Source of the DNA: Photobacterium sanctipauli
GTDB taxonomy: Bacteria; Pseudomonadota; Gammaproteobacteria; Enterobacterales; Vibrionaceae
Reading direction: 5' to 3'
DNA length: 64,000 bases
Assembly (NCBI RefSeq): GCF_003026495.1
Contig: NZ_PYMA01000016.1
Coordinates: 83,943-147,942, forward strand
A program made the translations under genes and the position numbers. The notes below the pieces were generated by a model, which was not told the origin of the DNA, did no database searches, and was given only the letters and a program-made list of their open reading frames with translations. The number at the start of each line of letters is the position of its first letter. The first letter of the stretch is position 1. Below are positions 51,282 through 60,113 of this stretch, in pieces.

Positions 51282-51797
51282 ATGCAAAAGGTAAAATTGC
51301 CGCTTACGGTTGACCCGGTTCGCGCTGCTCAAAAAAAACTCGACTATGATGGCATCATCAAAGCTGAATTACTTGAGCGTTTGGCCGCGTCAACGCAGAG
51401 CGTAACACGTGATGCAAACGTCACCTTATCATTTGACTTGGACCAACGTCGCCTCGCATTTATGCGCGGTCGCGCTGATGTTGAAGTGACTTTGACCTGT
51501 CAGCGATGCCAGGAAGGGTTCCAACACGAATACAGTGTGGAATTCTGTTATAGTCCGCTCCTCAAACCAGAGGACGCAGATGATTTCCCGGAAGCTTATG
51601 AGCCGGCTGACGTCGACGAAAATGGTGAGATCAATCTGATTCAAATCGTTGAAGACGAATTGATTTTGGAACTGCCTCAAGTCGCTATGCATGATGAAGC
51701 TGACTGTAAAGCCAGTGGAAACATGACTTTTGGTGAGATCCCCGTTGCTGATGAGCGTCCGAATCCGTTTGCAGTATTGAAAAATCTAAGTAAGTAA
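51282..51797 (+). CDS. yceD: YceD/DUF177 protein (23S rRNA accumulation protein)
   Basis: 171 residues. The N-terminus MQKVKLPLTVDPVRAAQKKL is nearly that of E. coli YceD. The conserved pair of cysteines is in VTLTCQRCQEGFQHE and the family end NPFAVLKNLSK is present. YceD is required for normal 23S rRNA levels and is always beside rpmF. The gene starts at the ATG at 51282 without a Shine-Dalgarno. rpmF begins 20 bases after its stop. Confidence 0.95.
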   Translation: MQKVKLPLTVDPVRAAQKKLDYDGIIKAELLERLAASTQSVTRDANVTLSFDLDQRRLAFMRGRADVEVTLTCQRCQEGFQHEYSVEFCYSPLLKPEDADDFPEAYEPADVDENGEINLIQIVEDELILELPQVAMHDEADCKASGNMTFGEIPVADERPNPFAVLKNLSK

Positions 51798-51817
51798 TTT
51801 TAACAGGAGTAGGGTTA

Positions 51818-51988
51818 ATGGCCGTACAAAAGAGCAAAAAATCACGTGCAGCACGTGGTATGCGTCGTTCACACGATGCACTAACAACTGCAGCTGTATC
51901 TGTAGATTCTGCAAGTGGTGAAACTCACCTACGTCACCACGTAACTGCTGACGGTTTCTACCGTGGCCGTAAGGTTATCAACAAATAA
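51818..51988 (+). CDS. rpmF: Ribosomal protein L32
   Basis: 56 residues: MAVQKSKKSRAARGMRRSHD at the N-terminus, then the GETHLRHHVTADGFYRGRKV segment that closes all gammaproteobacterial L32 proteins. CAGGAGTAGGG supplies the ribosome site before the ATG at 51818. It lies between yceD and plsX, the constant gene order of gammaproteobacteria, which couples ribosome protein and lipid synthesis genes. Too short for most size cut-offs, but unmistakable. Confidence 0.97.
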   Translation: MAVQKSKKSRAARGMRRSHDALTTAAVSVDSASGETHLRHHVTADGFYRGRKVINK

Positions 51989-51997
51989 GGTTGAACC

Positions 51998-53023
51998 TTG
52001 AGTGGTCTTACCGTTGCACTTGATGCAATGGGCGGGGATTTCGGTCCTCAAGTAACAGTGCCTGCCTCCGTGCAGGCACTGTTGCAATACCCAGAGCTCA
52101 AAGTTATTCTTTTTGGTGATCAAAGTGCGATCACGTCTCAACTATCTCTCCTAAACCAGTCTGAACACCCTCGAATTAGCATTGTTCATTGCGAACATGT
52201 GATTGGCAACGATACCCGTCCGTCCCAAGCATTGCGCCGTAGCCAAGGCTCTTCCATGCGTATGGCACTGGAAGCGGTAGCCGCAGGCCAAGCTGACGCG
52301 TGCGTGAGCGCAGGCAATACCGGTGCGTTAATGGCACTGTCCCGTTTTATACTTAAATTGCTGCCGGGTGTAGACCGACCTGCATTGGTTTCCGCGATTC
52401 CTACCCGCACCGACAATAAAACCTGGTTGCTTGATCTCGGGGCAAATGTGTCTTGCGATGCCGACACGCTATTCCAGTTTGCCGTGATGGGGGCCGTATT
52501 GGCTGAACAAGGTCTGCCGCATTCGCCACGGGTTGCCTTGCTCAACATTGGTGAGGAAGAGATCAAAGGCAACGATTTGGTGAAACGCTGCTCAGAAATG
52601 CTGACAGAATCACCAGATATCAACTATGTCGGTTACCTTGAAGGGGATCAACTATACAGCGGGCAAGCGGATGTCATCGTCTGCGATGGCTTTGTCGGTA
52701 ATGTGAGTTTGAAAACCAGCGAGGGCGTTGCCAATTTATTCATTAACCAGTTCAAGCAGGCGATTTCTCGCAATCCTCTCAAACAGTTGATTGCTAAATG
52801 GTTGTTTAGTGACCTGTTTGATCGGCTCAAACGACTGAACCCCGACCAGTATAACGGGGCGAGTCTGTTAGGATTGCGCGGTATAGTGGTTAAAAGCCAT
52901 GGAAGTGCTGATACAACCGCATTTGCCAATGCGATTGGTGAAGCGGTTCACGAGGTCAAACGGCAAGTACCGACTAAAATCAGTGACCGTTTGGAAGAAG
53001 TCTTACTCGAGAGGCATTATTAG
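51998..53023 (+). CDS. plsX: Phosphate acyltransferase PlsX
   Basis: 341 residues starting with TTG at 51998 (AAGG upstream). PlsX makes acyl-phosphate from acyl-ACP for phospholipid synthesis. Family motifs: LTVALDAMGGDFGPQVTVPA at the start, ADACVSAGNTGALMALSRF, and CDGFVGNVSLKTSEGVANLF. It follows rpmF by 9 bases and is followed by fabH after 5 bases, so translation is closely linked. The TTG start is common for this gene and may limit its expression relative to rpmF. Confidence 0.95.
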   Translation: MSGLTVALDAMGGDFGPQVTVPASVQALLQYPELKVILFGDQSAITSQLSLLNQSEHPRISIVHCEHVIGNDTRPSQALRRSQGSSMRMALEAVAAGQADACVSAGNTGALMALSRFILKLLPGVDRPALVSAIPTRTDNKTWLLDLGANVSCDADTLFQFAVMGAVLAEQGLPHSPRVALLNIGEEEIKGNDLVKRCSEMLTESPDINYVGYLEGDQLYSGQADVIVCDGFVGNVSLKTSEGVANLFINQFKQAISRNPLKQLIAKWLFSDLFDRLKRLNPDQYNGASLLGLRGIVVKSHGSADTTAFANAIGEAVHEVKRQVPTKISDRLEEVLLERHY

Positions 53024-53028
53024 TCTTC

Positions 53029-53985
53029 ATGTATAGCAAAATTTTAGGTACAGGCAGCTTCTTGCCTGAGCAAGTACGTACCAATGCTGACTTAGAGCAA
53101 ATGGTGGAAACCAACGACGAGTGGATTGTAGCTCGTACCGGTATTCGAGAGCGCCGCATTGCCGCAGCTGATGAAACAGTTGCTGTAATGGGCTATCAGG
53201 CTTCTATTAACGCCATCGAAATGGCGGGTATCGATAAAGACGATATTGACCTGATCATCGTAGCGACTACCAGTGCGAGTCACTCATTCCCGTCGGCAGC
53301 TTGCCAAGTGCAAGGCATGCTTGATATTAAAGGCTGTCCGGCCTTTGATATTGCCGCGGCGTGCTCGGGGTTCGTTTATGCACTGAGCGTGGCAGATCAG
53401 CATATTAAAACCGGTATGGCGAAAAACGTATTGGTGATCGGCTCTGATGCGCTGTCTCACAAATGTGATCCGGAAGATCGTTCAACGATCATCCTGTTCG
53501 GTGATGGTGCCGGTGCAGTTGTGGTTGGTGCCAGCGAAGAGCCGGGCATTATCTCTACCCACCTGCATGCCGATGGCCACTTTGGTGGTTTATTGAGCTT
53601 GGCGGTGCCCGATCATGGCGAAGCGTTCAGCGACGACAAGTGGCTATATATGGCCGGTAACGAAGTGTTCAAAGTCGCGGTTACCCAGCTATCAAACTTG
53701 GTGAAAGACACGCTGGCCGCCAACAACATGGATAAGTCCGAGCTTGATTGGTTGGTACCGCACCAAGCTAACTTGCGAATTATTAAGGCAACGGCGAAGA
53801 AACTGTCGATGTCGATGGATCAAGTGGTGGTAACCCTTGACCGTCACGGCAACACGTCTGCAGCCACAGTGCCAACGGCATTGGATGAGGCGGTGCGCGA
53901 TGGCCGTATCCAGCGTGGCCAAACGCTGCTGTTGGAAGCCTTCGGTGGCGGCTTTACTTGGGGCTCGGCCCTGGTGAAGTTCTAA
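53029..53985 (+). CDS. fabH: 3-oxoacyl-ACP synthase III
   Basis: 318 residues. FabH condenses acetyl-CoA with malonyl-ACP to start fatty acid synthesis. Active-site Cys112 is in DIAAACSGFVYAL; His is in WLVPHQANLRII near residue 245 and Asn in DRHGNTSAATVPTAL near 275, completing the Cys-His-Asn triad. GxGLG-type end FGGGFTWGSALVKF is present. The ATG at 53029 lies 5 bases after the plsX stop. A vibrio may carry a second fabH elsewhere; this is the operon copy. Confidence 0.97.
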   Translation: MYSKILGTGSFLPEQVRTNADLEQMVETNDEWIVARTGIRERRIAAADETVAVMGYQASINAIEMAGIDKDDIDLIIVATTSASHSFPSAACQVQGMLDIKGCPAFDIAAACSGFVYALSVADQHIKTGMAKNVLVIGSDALSHKCDPEDRSTIILFGDGAGAVVVGASEEPGIISTHLHADGHFGGLLSLAVPDHGEAFSDDKWLYMAGNEVFKVAVTQLSNLVKDTLAANNMDKSELDWLVPHQANLRIIKATAKKLSMSMDQVVVTLDRHGNTSAATVPTALDEAVRDGRIQRGQTLLLEAFGGGFTWGSALVKF

Positions 53986-54075
53986 TTATCAGATTCACGA
54001 CTAGGCTTAGCGCGCAAAGCAACACTGGTTTCACTGGTGGGCTAAGCCTAACAACAACCCAATAAGGATTCTCGA

Positions 54076-54999
54076 ATGTCTAAGTTCGCGATTGTATTCC
54101 CAGGACAAGGTTCTCAAACTGTTGGCATGCTGGCAGAGCTTGCAGAACAGTTTGCTATTGTTAAGCAAACTTTTGCTGAAGCGTCTGAAGCACTTGGCTA
54201 CGACCTATGGGCGTTGGTTCAAAATGGCCCAGCGGAAGACCTAAACCAAACTCACCGCACTCAGCCTGCACTACTGACTTCTTCAGTGGCAATTTGGCGT
54301 GTATGGCAAGAGCAGGGTGGTGAGCAACCAGCAGTATTGGCTGGTCACAGCCTCGGTGAGTACTCTGCACTGGTTTGTGCGGGTGTTATCGACTTTAAAG
54401 AAGCGGTGAAGCTAGTTGAGCTTCGCGGTCAGCTAATGCAAGAAGCGGTACCAGCTGGCGTTGGTGCAATGTCTGCAATCATCGGCCTTGATAACGATGC
54501 GATTGCCAAAGCGTGTGAAGAAGCAGCTCAAGACCAAGTTTGTTCGCCAGTTAACTTCAACTCGCCTGGTCAGGTTGTGATTGCGGGTAACAAAGAAGCA
54601 GTAGAGCGTGCAAACGTACTATGTAAAGAAGCGGGTGCTAAGCGTGCTATGCCACTGCCTGTTTCTGTGCCTTCTCACTGTGCGCTAATGCAGCCTGCGG
54701 CAGAAAAATTGGCTGCAGCACTAGAAAACATCGCGTTTTCTGCACCAACACTGCCTGTTATCAACAACGCTGATGTTGCGACTGAAACTGATCCTGCGGC
54801 AATCAAGCAGGCATTGGTTAAGCAGCTGCACAGCCCAGTACGTTGGACTGAGTCTGTAGAGCGTATGGCTGAGGAAGGCGTTGAGAAACTGCTTGAGCTA
54901 GGCCCAGGTAAAGTACTGACTGGCCTAACAAAACGTATTAATCGTTCACTTAGCGCTGCCGCTGTTAACGACACAGCGACGCTAGAAGCTGCTAAGTAA
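54076..54999 (+). CDS. fabD: Malonyl-CoA:ACP transacylase
   Basis: 307 residues. FabD moves malonyl from CoA to ACP. The N-terminal FPGQGSQTVGM segment is typical; the nucleophile is Ser92 in LAGHSLGEYSALV, and the His is in PVSVPSHCALMQPAAEKL near residue 200. Codon use shifts toward the highly expressed type here and in the following genes. A 90-base gap after fabH contains an imperfect inverted repeat and could hold an internal signal. ATG at 54076 with AAGGA upstream. Confidence 0.97.
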   Translation: MSKFAIVFPGQGSQTVGMLAELAEQFAIVKQTFAEASEALGYDLWALVQNGPAEDLNQTHRTQPALLTSSVAIWRVWQEQGGEQPAVLAGHSLGEYSALVCAGVIDFKEAVKLVELRGQLMQEAVPAGVGAMSAIIGLDNDAIAKACEEAAQDQVCSPVNFNSPGQVVIAGNKEAVERANVLCKEAGAKRAMPLPVSVPSHCALMQPAAEKLAAALENIAFSAPTLPVINNADVATETDPAAIKQALVKQLHSPVRWTESVERMAEEGVEKLLELGPGKVLTGLTKRINRSLSAAAVNDTATLEAAK

Positions 55000-55075
55000 T
55001 GACCATGTTTGCCTGCGGGGCGCTGAATAATAGCGCGCCACAGGCAGCATAAATAACCTATTAAGAGGAAGAACA

Positions 55076-55810
55076 ATGAGCCTGGAAGGTAAAGTTGCCC
55101 TAGTAACGGGTGCAAGCCGCGGTATTGGCCGTGCTATTGCTGAGATTCTAGTTGAGCGCGGTGCGACAGTTGTCGGTACAGCAACATCTGAAAGCGGAGC
55201 TGAAGCAATCAGCAGCTACCTTGGTGACAACGGTAAAGGTCTTGCACTTAACGTAACTTCTCCGGAGTCTATTGAGTCTGTGCTTAAGCAGATCAAAGAA
55301 GAGTTTGGCGACGTTGATATCTTGGTTAACAACGCAGGTATTACTCGCGACAACTTGCTAATGCGCATGAAAGACGACGAGTGGCAAGACATCATGGATA
55401 CTAACCTGACGTCTATTTTCCGCCTGTCTAAAGCGGTACTGCGTGCAATGATGAAAAAGCGTCACGGCCGTATCATCAGCATTGGCTCTGTAGTAGGTAC
55501 TATGGGTAATGCTGGCCAAACTAACTACGCAGCAGCGAAAGCTGGCCTAATTGGCTTCACTAAGTCAATGGCTCGCGAAGTGGCGTCTCGTGGTATTACT
55601 GTGAACGCAGTTGCACCTGGCTTCATTGAAACTGACATGACGAAAGCCCTAACTGACGATCAGCGTGCTGCAACCCTGTCTGGTGTGCCTGCTGGTCGCT
55701 TGGGCGATCCGCGCGAAATTGCAGCAGCTGTTGCATTTTTAGCCTCTGAAGATGCTGGTTATGTAACCGGCGAAACGCTGCATGTAAATGGCGGCATGTA
55801 CATGATTTAA
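55076..55810 (+). CDS. fabG: 3-oxoacyl-ACP reductase
   Basis: 244 residues of the SDR family. FabG reduces beta-ketoacyl-ACP with NADPH. Nucleotide motif VTGASRGIGRAIAEIL, NNAGITRDNLLMRM, catalytic Ser in IISIGSVVGTMGNAGQ near 138, and Tyr-Lys in NYAAAKAGLIGF near 151 and 155; end VTGETLHVNGGMYMI is diagnostic of FabG. AAGAGGAAGAAC is the ribosome site. In contrast with the frameshifted SDR at 19325, this copy is intact and has high-expression codons. Confidence 0.98.
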   Translation: MSLEGKVALVTGASRGIGRAIAEILVERGATVVGTATSESGAEAISSYLGDNGKGLALNVTSPESIESVLKQIKEEFGDVDILVNNAGITRDNLLMRMKDDEWQDIMDTNLTSIFRLSKAVLRAMMKKRHGRIISIGSVVGTMGNAGQTNYAAAKAGLIGFTKSMAREVASRGITVNAVAPGFIETDMTKALTDDQRAATLSGVPAGRLGDPREIAAAVAFLASEDAGYVTGETLHVNGGMYMI

Positions 55811-55967
55811 TCAAAAAAGTTGCATAACTTGATGATGCAAGTCAAACTCAACTAGTTTTCAATGAAAATCGTGGTTTGACCAGCGTCTTGAGTATTGCAA
55901 CTTTTGCAGTATTGAATAAACTACAGCAAATCGCATTAGCGAATTCTTGTTTTAAGGAAATAGATTA

Positions 55968-56204
55968 ATGAGCAACATCGAAGAACGCGTAAAAAAAATC
56001 ATTGTTGAGCAACTAGGTGTAGACGAAGCTGAAGTTAAGAACGAAGCTTCTTTCGTTGACGATCTAGGCGCTGACTCTCTAGATACAGTTGAACTAGTTA
56101 TGGCTCTAGAAGAAGAATTCGACACTGAGATCCCAGACGAAGAAGCTGAAAAAATTACTACAGTTCAAGCAGCAATCGACTACGTTGTTGGCGCTTCTGA
56201 GTAA
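55968..56204 (+). CDS. acpP: Acyl carrier protein
   Basis: 78 residues, very acidic. The phosphopantetheine site is Ser37 in DLGADSLDTVELVM. The rest (MSNIEERVKKIIVEQLGVDE..., EEEFDTEIPDEEAEKITTVQ) is that of vibrio AcpP. All fatty acid intermediates are carried by it. A 157-base gap before it likely holds an additional promoter, as acpP is made in large excess over fabG. A terminator-like hairpin follows before fabF. Confidence 0.98.
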   Translation: MSNIEERVKKIIVEQLGVDEAEVKNEASFVDDLGADSLDTVELVMALEEEFDTEIPDEEAEKITTVQAAIDYVVGASE

Positions 56205-56219
56205 TTAAAGAACTCCCTC

Positions 56220-56252
56220 CAGGCGGTCACCATGACCGCCTGATTTTCTTTT
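56220..56252 (+). terminator. Terminator-like hairpin between acpP and fabF
   Basis: Perfect 10-base stem CAGGCGGTCA / TGACCGCCTG with loop CCA, then ATTTTCTTTT. It begins 15 bases after the acpP stop and 38 before fabF, so it probably causes partial termination and lowers fabF relative to acpP. Confidence 0.8.
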
Positions 56253-56290
56253 GAAACCTGTTTTATCCTCAAATCCCGGAGAAATTAATC

Positions 56291-57529
56291 GTGTCTAAGC
56301 GTCGCGTAGTTGTTACTGGCATGGGTATGCTATCACCGGTAGGTAATTCTGTAGATTCATCTTGGAAGGCCCTGCTAGAAGGTACTAGCGGTATCAGCAC
56401 TATTGAACATTTTGATGCTAGCGCATTCGCTACTCGCTTTGCCGGTATGGTCAAAGACTTCAACTGTGAAGAATACATGTCGAAAAAAGATGCACGTAAA
56501 ATGGATTTGTTTATCCAATACGGCATCGCAGCAGGCGTTCAAGCATTAAAAGACTCTGGCATTGAAGTCACTGAAGAAAACGCAGCCCGTGTGGGTGTTG
56601 CTATCGGTTCTGGTATTGGTGGTCTTGGCTTGATTGAAGCTAACCATCAATCATTGATGGAAAAGGGCCCGCGTAAAATCAGCCCGTTCTTTGTTCCATC
56701 GACAATTGTAAATATGATCGCAGGCCACATGTCTATCATGCACGGTCTACGTGGTCCAAACATCGCTATCTCTACGGCATGTACAACTGGCCTTCATAAC
56801 ATTGGCCATGCTGCGCGTATGATTGCTTATGGCGATGCAGATGCCATGCTGGCTGGTGGTGCTGAAAAAGCATCTACGCCACTGGGCATGGGCGGCTTCG
56901 CAGCTGCTAAAGCACTTTCTACTCGTAACGACGATCCACAGGGCGCATCTCGTCCGTGGGATAAAGAGCGTGACGGTTTCGTACTTGGCGACGGCGCCGG
57001 TATGATGGTGCTGGAAGAATACGAACACGCGAAAGCGCGTGGTGCGAAAATCTATGCTGAGCTTGTTGGCTTTGGTATGAGTGGTGATGCTTACCACATG
57101 ACTTCACCAAGTGTTGACGGTTCTGGTGGTGCACTTGCGATGGAAGCGGCTATCCGTGATGCGGGTATCAACGCTGACCAAATCGGCTATGTGAATGCAC
57201 ACGGTACGTCTACCCCTGCGGGTGACGTTGCTGAAACACTGGGTATCAAGCGTGCAATGGGCGCAGCAGTAGACAAAGTGATGGTGTCTTCTACCAAGTC
57301 TATGACCGGTCACCTGTTGGGTGCCGCTGGCTCTGTTGAGGCTATTATCACTGCGATGTCTCTGGTTGATCAGGCTGTACCGCCAACAATCAACCTAGAA
57401 AACCCAGATGAAGGCTGTGATCTGGACTACGTGCCAGGCGAAGCTCGCCAAGCTAACCTTGAGTACGCACTTTGTAACTCATTTGGCTTCGGTGGTACAA
57501 ACGGCTCACTGCTGTTTAAGAAAATCTAA
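56291..57529 (+). CDS. fabF: 3-oxoacyl-ACP synthase II
   Basis: 412 residues; GTG start at 56291 with GGAGA upstream. FabF elongates acyl-ACP and is important for temperature control of unsaturated fatty acids. Catalytic Cys near residue 163 is in ISTACTTGLHNIGHAARM, the His residues in YVNAHGTSTPAGDVAETL near 303 and SMTGHLLGAAGSVEAI near 340. End FGFGGTNGSLLF is typical. It is followed by a strong terminator that closes the fab part of the operon. Confidence 0.97.
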   Translation: MSKRRVVVTGMGMLSPVGNSVDSSWKALLEGTSGISTIEHFDASAFATRFAGMVKDFNCEEYMSKKDARKMDLFIQYGIAAGVQALKDSGIEVTEENAARVGVAIGSGIGGLGLIEANHQSLMEKGPRKISPFFVPSTIVNMIAGHMSIMHGLRGPNIAISTACTTGLHNIGHAARMIAYGDADAMLAGGAEKASTPLGMGGFAAAKALSTRNDDPQGASRPWDKERDGFVLGDGAGMMVLEEYEHAKARGAKIYAELVGFGMSGDAYHMTSPSVDGSGGALAMEAAIRDAGINADQIGYVNAHGTSTPAGDVAETLGIKRAMGAAVDKVMVSSTKSMTGHLLGAAGSVEAIITAMSLVDQAVPPTINLENPDEGCDLDYVPGEARQANLEYALCNSFGFGGTNGSLLFKKI

Positions 57530-57552
57530 AGATAACCTGTGTTATCATATGG

Positions 57553-57585
57553 CGGCCCGGTGTTATGCACCGGGCCGTTTTTTTT
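57553..57585 (+). terminator. Strong intrinsic terminator after fabF
   Basis: Stem CGGCCCGGTG / CACCGGGCCG, loop TTATG, then eight Ts. Confidence 0.95.
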
Positions 57586-57666
57586 CGGCAAGATTTACTG
57601 ATTGGTTTTTCTTGTAGGTTGGTATAAGTCGATTGGTATAAGAACCTTGGTAGAAATAGGTGAGCA

Positions 57667-58476
57667 ATGATTCTGATAAACGGAAAACCTCAATCCCATG
57701 TTGAAGTGACCGACAGAGCCTTGCAGTACGGCGATGGCTGTTTTACGACCATGCTCGTTGAAACAGGGCGGGTTCGCCTATGGCCGTTACACTTAGCGCG
57801 GTTGAAAAAAACGGTTAACGCTTTTGCTATTGCCGAGCCTGACTGGCAGCAGCTTGAAAGTGACGTTGCCCGCCTGGCAGCACAATACCCGGAAAAAGGG
57901 GGCGTAAAGGTGCTGATCAGCCGTGGCAGTGGTGGCCGTGGATATAGCCCGCATGGCTGCGATGCCACCCAAGTGGTTGTGTCTGATTTTACTTGGCCGG
58001 CGCATTATGCCAATTGGCAACAAGACGGGATCAGTCTTGGAATTTGCCAGCAAAGATTGTCAATTTCCCCGATCTTAGCGGGGTATAAACACCTAAACCG
58101 TCTAGAGCAGGTCATGCTCAAGCAAGAAGCAGAAAAAGCCGGGGTGGTGGATGCCGTCACCTTGGATGCCAACGGGGCGGTGGCGGAAACGGTGGCGTCG
58201 AACATTTTTTGGCGTAAGGGCAATACTATCTATACACCGTTACTGGATTTGTCGGGTGTGCACGGGGTAATGCGACGCCATGTGATCGAAATTGTGGCTT
58301 CGCTCGATTATTGTTTAGAGAGTGTCAAAATGCCGCTCGATAGCTTGCTTTGTGCAGATGAAGTCTTTATTACTAATGCCCTGATGGCGTTAGTGCCTGT
58401 AAATGACATAAATGGAATCAAATTTGTTGAGCGCGATGCGCTTAATGCAATAAACAAGAGGTTGTACACGTGCTAA
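57667..58476 (+). CDS. pabC: 4-amino-4-deoxychorismate lyase
   Basis: 269 residues, a PLP fold type IV enzyme that makes 4-aminobenzoate for folate synthesis. The N-terminal INGKPQSHVEVTDRALQYGD and FTTMLVETGRV stretches, the PLP lysine in AGYKHLNRLEQVML near residue 140, and VAETVASNIFWRKGNTIYTP are as expected. ATG at 57667 follows AGGTGAG. mltG overlaps its end by 7 bases, so translation is coupled. The gene order pabC-mltG-tmk-holB-tatD is identical to E. coli. Confidence 0.95.
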   Translation: MILINGKPQSHVEVTDRALQYGDGCFTTMLVETGRVRLWPLHLARLKKTVNAFAIAEPDWQQLESDVARLAAQYPEKGGVKVLISRGSGGRGYSPHGCDATQVVVSDFTWPAHYANWQQDGISLGICQQRLSISPILAGYKHLNRLEQVMLKQEAEKAGVVDAVTLDANGAVAETVASNIFWRKGNTIYTPLLDLSGVHGVMRRHVIEIVASLDYCLESVKMPLDSLLCADEVFITNALMALVPVNDINGIKFVERDALNAINKRLYTC

Positions 58477-59480
58477 AGAAGTTGATGATGGTTGTAGTTT
58501 TGCTGGGGGTAGTTGCTGCCGGAGCACTGGGCTGGGCCTACCAGCAAGTGAAACTATCGCTTGAACAGCCTGTGGTTAACACAGAAGACGCTTTACTGAC
58601 GGTTAAGGCGGGCACGTCCTACCGTGGACTATTAAATCAACTTGACCAGCAAGGCATTGTTCCTGCCTCGGAATGGACGCGTTGGATCCCACGGCTAGAG
58701 CCAGAACTCGTACAACTGAAGACCGGAAGCTACTTGGTCTCAGCCGAGATGAATTTGCGTGATGTACTTGCTTTGGTGGCTTCTGGCCGCGAGCAGCAGT
58801 TTGCCATTACCTTGGTTGAAGGCGACCGTTTCGTTGATTGGCTGGCACAGCTGAGCGAAGCGCCGCATGTGATTCATGAGGCCGAAGGCATGAGCGAGGC
58901 TGACATTGCCAAGGCGATTGGTGCTGATGTCGACAAGCTTGAAGGCTACCTACTGCCAGAAACCTATCATTACACCGTGGGTACCAGCGATTTAGACCTA
59001 CTCAAGCGTGCATACCAAGACATGATTGCGCTGCTTGATGAGGCATGGCAGACGCGTGATAAAGATATTCCGCTTGATAACCCATACGAAGCGCTGATCA
59101 TGGCGTCAATTATCGAGAAGGAAACGGCCGTTGATGATGAGCGCACCATGGTGTCATCAGTGTTCATGAACCGCTTGAACAAGGGCATGCGACTGCAAAC
59201 AGACCCAACCGTGATCTACGGAATGGGCGATAAGTACGATGGTAACATTCGCAAGCGCGACCTTCGTACGCCAACGCCGTACAACACCTATACCATTTGG
59301 GGTTTGCCACCGACACCGATTGCAATGCCAAGCAAGGCATCGGTTTTGGCTGCAGTAAACCCGGTTGATACGGGGTATTACTACTTTGTGGCTGATGGCA
59401 AAGGCGGCCATAAATTTTCTAAGACGCTGACAGAGCACAACCGTGCTGTACGTGCTTACTTGAGAACACTAAGAAAATAA
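58470..59480 (+). CDS. mltG: Endolytic murein transglycosylase MltG (YceG)
   Basis: 336 residues; GTG start at 58470 overlapping pabC. MltG cuts nascent glycan strands and sets their length. An N-terminal membrane anchor (LMMVVVLLGVVAAGALGWAY) is followed by a LysM-like and YceG domain; the catalytic Glu lies in MASIIEKETAVDDERTMVSS near residue 213, followed by VFMNRLNKGMRLQTDPTVIY and the end NPVDTGYYYFVADGKGGHKF. It acts on the outer face of the inner membrane. Confidence 0.95.
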   Translation: MLKKLMMVVVLLGVVAAGALGWAYQQVKLSLEQPVVNTEDALLTVKAGTSYRGLLNQLDQQGIVPASEWTRWIPRLEPELVQLKTGSYLVSAEMNLRDVLALVASGREQQFAITLVEGDRFVDWLAQLSEAPHVIHEAEGMSEADIAKAIGADVDKLEGYLLPETYHYTVGTSDLDLLKRAYQDMIALLDEAWQTRDKDIPLDNPYEALIMASIIEKETAVDDERTMVSSVFMNRLNKGMRLQTDPTVIYGMGDKYDGNIRKRDLRTPTPYNTYTIWGLPPTPIAMPSKASVLAAVNPVDTGYYYFVADGKGGHKFSKTLTEHNRAVRAYLRTLRK

Positions 59481-59482
59481 GA

Positions 59483-60112
59483 ATGACTGGTAAATTTATT
59501 GTAATTGAAGGGCTTGAAGGCGCGGGTAAAAGTACGGCTATCAAGCAGGTAATGCAGGTACTTGCAGAAAAAGGTATCGAAGATATCACCTCTACCCGCG
59601 AGCCAGGCGGTACGCCATTAGCTGAGCAGATGCGCACCTTAGTAAAGGAAGGGCACCCTGATGAGCCGCTAACGGACATGGCTGAACTATTGCTACTGTA
59701 TGCTGCTCGCTCGCAACTGGTTGAAAATGTGATTAAACCGGCCTTGAATAAAGGCCACTGGGTGGTGGGTGATCGCCACGACATGTCGTCACAGGCCTAC
59801 CAAGGTGGTGGCCGCGGCTTTGATAAAACTGTGATGGAAAACATCCGTAATACGGTACTGGGTGATTTCCGCCCTGATTTTACGTTGTATATGGATATTG
59901 ATCCGGTACTTGGCCTTGAGCGCGCGCGTGGCCGAGGTGAGCTTGACCGTATCGAGCAGATGAATATTGATTTCTTCAACCGGGCCCGTGCCCGCTTCTT
60001 AGAGCTCTCTGAGAACGATCCAAGCGTGACCATCATTGATGCTAGCCAGTCGTTGGAGAAGGTGACGGCCGATATTCAGGCAGCACTTAAGTGCTGGGTG
60101 GAGCAACAGTAA
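59483..60112 (+). CDS. tmk: Thymidylate kinase
   Basis: 209 residues. Tmk phosphorylates dTMP to dTDP. P-loop IEGLEGAGKSTAIKQ, the DR motif TSTREPGGTPLAEQMR near residue 36 and the LID region GDRHDMSSQAYQGGGRGFDK with RARGRGELDRIEQMNIDFFN. It lies 2 bases after the mltG stop and holB follows after 1 base, so the three are tightly coupled. Confidence 0.97.
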   Translation: MTGKFIVIEGLEGAGKSTAIKQVMQVLAEKGIEDITSTREPGGTPLAEQMRTLVKEGHPDEPLTDMAELLLLYAARSQLVENVIKPALNKGHWVVGDRHDMSSQAYQGGGRGFDKTVMENIRNTVLGDFRPDFTLYMDIDPVLGLERARGRGELDRIEQMNIDFFNRARARFLELSENDPSVTIIDASQSLEKVTADIQAALKCWVEQQ

Positions 60113-60113
60113 G

